Positions 7,099 to 8,987 of a DNA stretch of 8,987 nucleotides are shown here, one piece after another. The notes beneath the pieces were generated by a model. The model ran no database searches. It saw only the letters and a program-made list of their open reading frames with translations, and was not told the DNA's origin. This DNA is from Chloroflexota bacterium (GTDB lineage Bacteria; Chloroflexota; Anaerolineae; Anaerolineales; UBA11858): the NCBI GenBank assembly GCA_030666985.1, contig DAOUWT010000089.1, positions 1 through 8,987 of the forward strand. Direction: 5' to 3'. The number at the start of each line of letters is the position of its first letter. The first letter of the stretch is position 1. The position numbers were made by a program, and so were the translations under genes.

Positions 7099-7210
7099 TC
7101 TTGGAAGTAATTATTCACTCCCATGGTCAAGACCTCCGAGGTTCGCACTCCAAAGCCTCGGAGGTTTGCCGTATTAGGGTGGGGGAGGTAAACGGTTACT
7201 CTTGGAAGTA
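7099..7210. repeat. 11-base direct repeats (TCTTGGAAGTA) flanking a palindromic segment
   Basis: TCTTGGAAGTA occurs at 7099-7109 and 7200-7210. Between them lie 90 bases holding the perfect palindrome at 7132-7165 and an imperfect one, GTAAACGGTTAC, at 7188-7199. The arrangement could be a small inserted element with target duplication, but clear terminal inverted repeats are absent. It also marks the left end of an unrecognised coding remnant. Confidence 0.5.
7130..7167. repeat. Inverted repeat ACCTCCGAGG / CCTCGGAGGT
   Basis: The 10-base arms at 7132-7141 and 7156-7165 are perfect, extendable by a G-T and an A-T pair to 7130 and 7167, with a 14-base loop. It lies 43 bases after brnA. A stem this GC-rich could stop transcription, but only TTT follows on the plus strand rather than a real T-run. 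It may instead be a dispersed palindromic repeat. Confidence 0.75.
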
Positions 7211-7330
7211 TTTTATAGCATCTCACTGCTGCCTATCTACGAGTCCTGGGCCAATGATCCCGCCTTAAGTAACAAAAACCGCCGCACCGTAGAGATCGCG
7301 CTCAAGGTACTGCGAGGGGTTTTGAGGTGA
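7178..7330 (+). pseudogene. Unrecognised 3' gene remnant
   Basis: The frame open from 7178 to TGA 7328-7330 encodes a protein-like end, LLPIYESWANDPALSNKN then RRTVEIALKVLRGVLR, with amphipathic helical character and GC-rich codons unlike the AT-rich sequence that follows. The only in-frame start is TTG at 7202, which has no properly spaced ribosome site, so I read it as the C-terminus of a truncated gene rather than a 42-residue gene. I cannot assign a family. The rest of the 353-base interval between brnA and the next gene (7089-7441) holds the palindrome and repeats listed separately and a promoter at its right end. Confidence 0.4.
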
Positions 7331-7372
7331 ATAGTTGCGATATCACGTTGCGAGTAAAAATGTTAAATATAC

Positions 7373-7402
7373 TTATCAAAAAATCGAGAATCTTGGTATA
7401 AT
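7373..7402 (+). promoter_or_regulatory. Sigma-70-type promoter with extended TATAAT
   Basis: TATAAT at 7397-7402 is preceded by TG at 7394-7395 (extended -10). TTATCA at 7373-7378 gives a four-of-six -35 with an 18-base spacer. It stands 39 bases before the ATG at 7442 and should drive the two-gene unit that follows. Confidence 0.65.
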
Positions 7403-7430
7403 TAATGTGGATAGCTATTAACTTTGTATA

Positions 7431-7435
7431 AGGAG
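7431..7435 (+). promoter_or_regulatory. Shine-Dalgarno AGGAG fixing the start at 7442
   Basis: AGGAG lies six bases before ATG 7442. It shows that the interrupted gene really starts here and not at the TTG at 7604 that an open-frame search would choose. Confidence 0.8.
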
Positions 7436-7441
7436 AGTCAC

Positions 7442-7915
7442 ATGACTGTTAGGTTAAGTGACCAAGAAATAAATGGTCTAATAGACGAGCATAAACCTTT
7501 GCCGGATTCTTACCAAGATTTGCTTAAGTTAAAACCCCGTTGAGGGCATAAAACAGCAGATTTAGATGTTGAAGGGGTTGAAGGTTCTAAGTTTCGAATC
7601 ATATTGAGGCAAAGTAATGCAGATCAATTTGATTTTTCAGCCATTTTAGCGTATCATATACCTGGAACAAATGTTCTCTTTCGTTTGCGACGTTATAACG
7701 GTCACAGCCATGAACACACAAATAAAATAGAACAAGATAAATTTTTTGACTACCATATTCATAAAGCTACTGAGAGATATCAACTTTCAGGTTTGGATGA
7801 AGACGAATACGCACAAACCAGTGACAGATACTCTGATTTATATGGTGCATTGAATTGTTTACTAACTGACTGCAATTTCATTATTCCTACCAATACTCAA
7901 ATAGCCATGATATAG
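7442..7915 (+). pseudogene. DUF6978-like protein, interrupted by in-frame TGA at codon 34
   Basis: From ATG 7442, with a good promoter and ribosome site, 33 codons (MTVRLSDQEINGLIDEHKPL, ending LKLKPR) run into TGA at 7541-7543. The same frame then continues without break as GHKTADLDVEGVEGSKFRII to TAG 7913-7915, 157 codons in total. Both parts fit one protein, resembling from memory the DUF6978 family, where the stop position would hold Arg (CGA to TGA, one transition). The centre has a striking run, RLRRYNGHSHEHTN then DYHIHKATERYQ, with five histidines (88, 90, 92, 105, 107) and an ATERYQ motif. Function is unknown. The DUF1828 gene begins 11 bases after the stop, so the two form one transcription unit. 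The stop may be a recent mutation, an assembly error, or be read through at low level. Reinitiation downstream would lose the N-terminus. Confidence 0.72.
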
Positions 7916-7926
7916 GGCAGGTTGAT

Positions 7927-8709
7927 ATGTCTATAGAATACATTCTTCAAGATTTCAGTAAAAAAGTTAGCAAGCAAATCCGATTACATGAGGACGGGGT
8001 TGGCCGTTTTCGTGTACTCACACCTTTTAGGTTTGATGACGGAGACCATTTAGTAATCGTTTTGAGACAGAATGAATTTGGCAAATGGGAATTGACCGAC
8101 AATGGCCATACTTTCATGCACCTGTCTTATAAATTAGACGTAAAAAGCCTTGAAGAAGGTACTCGCAATAAAATAATTACAAGAACTTTGGCAGAATTTG
8201 GAGTAAACGATGCTGATGGCAAATTAGTTGCCGAAATCGCTGATGAAAAATACGGCAATACTCTCTATGATTTTATTCAAGCCATTATGCGGATCAATGA
8301 TGTCAATTATCTTTCTCGCGAACGTGTAAAATCTACTTTTTTGGATGATTTTAGAACGTTCATAGAGAAACAGGTTCCGAAGGAACGAAGAAAGTTTGAT
8401 TGGAGACATCCGCAATTTGATACTGGAGAGTCTTATACCGTTGATTGTTATATCAATCAACGAGACCAGCCTATGATGGTATTTGCTTTACATAATGACA
8501 CTAAAACCAGAGATGCAACAATAACTCTTCATCAATTTGAGCGATGGGGACTTAAATTTGATTCTATAAGTATATTTGAAAATCAAGAAGAGATTAATCG
8601 AAAAGTTTTGGCTAGATACTCTGATGTGAGCGGTAAACAATATTCAAATTTAACAGCAAATCGAGACCGGATTTCTCGGTATCTCGAAAATATTTTGCAA
8701 ACAACTTAA
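7927..8709 (+). CDS. DUF1828/DUF1829-domain protein, 260 aa
   Basis: Residues about 30-115 fit DUF1828 (TPFRFDDGDHLVIVLRQNE, then WELTDNGHTF, the beta-rich core with the L-T-D-x-G turn). Residues about 155-250 fit DUF1829 (RKFDWRHPQ, YTVDCYINQRDQPMMVFAL, RWGLKFDSISIFE). Both are uncharacterised families, often in phage-like or accessory contexts. The second half alternates strands and helices like a restriction-endonuclease-like fold, but no ExK catalytic pair is visible, so I do not claim nuclease activity. It is soluble, with no signal peptide or membrane segment. The start ATG follows GGGCAGG closely and lies 11 bases after the preceding gene, indicating co-transcription. Composition is AT-rich (22/60 G+C at 8161-8220), unlike the TPR gene, which suggests horizontal acquisition. 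The frame is intact, although its operon partner carries a nonsense codon. Confidence 0.8.
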   Translation: MSIEYILQDFSKKVSKQIRLHEDGVGRFRVLTPFRFDDGDHLVIVLRQNEFGKWELTDNGHTFMHLSYKLDVKSLEEGTRNKIITRTLAEFGVNDADGKLVAEIADEKYGNTLYDFIQAIMRINDVNYLSRERVKSTFLDDFRTFIEKQVPKERRKFDWRHPQFDTGESYTVDCYINQRDQPMMVFALHNDTKTRDATITLHQFERWGLKFDSISIFENQEEINRKVLARYSDVSGKQYSNLTANRDRISRYLENILQTT

Positions 8710-8746
8710 TTTAAGGCTAAATAAAAGAGTAGGGAATATTGTAGCT

Positions 8747-8987
8747 GTGCATTCTCAAAAAATCACCCTCACCCCCATCGGACACGTCGAAAACGAGTTT
8801 GATGCCCCCACATCAGGAGAATCCATCCGCGCGGCGGAGTCACGTCTGGTGATCAAACCAGAATTTTTGGGTGGCCTGGATGGGATAGAAGCAGGTCACG
8901 AGATATTGGTCATTTTCCACTTTCACCTTGCAGAGCCACGGGGGTATAATTTACACCAGCACCCACGGGGGAATCAGTCCCGCCCAA
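8747..8987 (+). CDS. trmO: tRNA (t6A37) N6-methyltransferase TrmO (TsaA), 5' part
   Basis: TrmO methylates the N6 of threonylcarbamoyladenosine at position 37 of threonine tRNA, using S-adenosylmethionine. The visible 80 codons carry the family's opening, ITLTPIGHVENEFDAP, then the strand GHEILVIFHFHLAE and the loop YNLHQHPRGNQSRP, which leads in TrmO to the conserved segment ending in RSPHRPNPIG, cut off here by the window edge. The start is taken as GTG at 8747, since no ATG precedes the conserved region. AGGG 12 bases upstream is a poor, distant ribosome site, so the start is uncertain. It follows the DUF1829 stop by 37 bases on the same strand, but composition turns GC-richer, which suggests a resident core gene bordering the accessory island. 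Confidence 0.85.
   Translation, partial: MHSQKITLTPIGHVENEFDAPTSGESIRAAESRLVIKPEFLGGLDGIEAGHEILVIFHFHLAEPRGYNLHQHPRGNQSRP

Noticed and set aside
7130..7167. Intrinsic terminator for brnA
   Set aside because: The stem is followed by only three T residues and its loop is 14 bases; it was recorded as an inverted repeat instead.
7029..7226. Minus-strand 65-codon frame over brnA end and palindrome
   Set aside because: It overlaps the real brnA coding sequence and inverted repeat and has no domain character.
7541..7543. TGA read as selenocysteine or under an alternative genetic code
   Set aside because: TGA ends the TPR and brnA genes normally. No stem-loop suited to selenocysteine insertion was seen right after the codon, and the family context expects Arg rather than Cys.
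8224..8460. Minus-strand 78-codon frame inside the DUF1828/1829 gene
   Set aside because: It is antisense to an intact gene with family features and has no ribosome site of note.
8050..8560. Active PD-(D/E)XK nuclease in the DUF1829 domain
   Set aside because: The strand pattern is suggestive, but no D...ExK set is visible near YTVDCYI/MMVFAL.

Overview
The window looks like part of a bacterial chromosome from an uncultured-type lineage, most likely Chloroflexota (Anaerolineae-like). This is an inference from protein style (a giant TPR protein, DUF3782-type nuclease, BrnA/BrnT and VapB-like genes), heptanucleotide tandem repeats at gene ends and short GC-rich palindromes. No rRNA or other definitive marker is present. 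TGA and TAG both act as normal stops.

Left part (53-5810, minus strand, GC-rich): a 1774-residue protein made mostly of tetratricopeptide (TPR) repeats, preceded by a 107-residue protein with two membrane segments. Both read leftward and are probably co-transcribed. The 109-base gap between them holds two perfect hairpins and a 21-base direct repeat.

Middle part (about 5860-7330): a graveyard of accessory genes. In order it contains a PD-(D/E)XK (DUF3782-like) nuclease remnant with lost N-terminus and a one-base frameshift near its end; the C-terminal tail of a TolB/WD40-like propeller gene on the opposite strand, abutting the nuclease remnant; a VapB-like antitoxin cut short and joined directly to the last third of a brnT toxin gene; an intact brnA antitoxin; and an unrecognised 3' gene remnant next to a perfect 10-bp palindrome flanked by 11-bp direct repeats.

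Right part (7370-8709, AT-rich, plus strand): a promoter with a consensus TATAAT, then a two-gene unit. The first gene (DUF6978-like from memory) is interrupted at codon 34 by an in-frame TGA, although both sides of the stop belong to one protein. The second is an intact 260-residue DUF1828/DUF1829 protein starting 11 bases after the first gene's stop. This pair is the best candidate here for an undescribed module. Composition differs from the TPR gene: for example 22/60 G+C at 8161-8220 against 37/60 at 4021-4080.

Right edge (8747-8987): the 5' part of trmO (tsaA), a tRNA t6A37 methyltransferase gene, where GC-richer, core-like sequence returns. The accessory island therefore lies between the TPR cluster and trmO. 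Surviving antitoxins without toxins, and toxin fragments without start regions, suggest repeated deletion and rearrangement.
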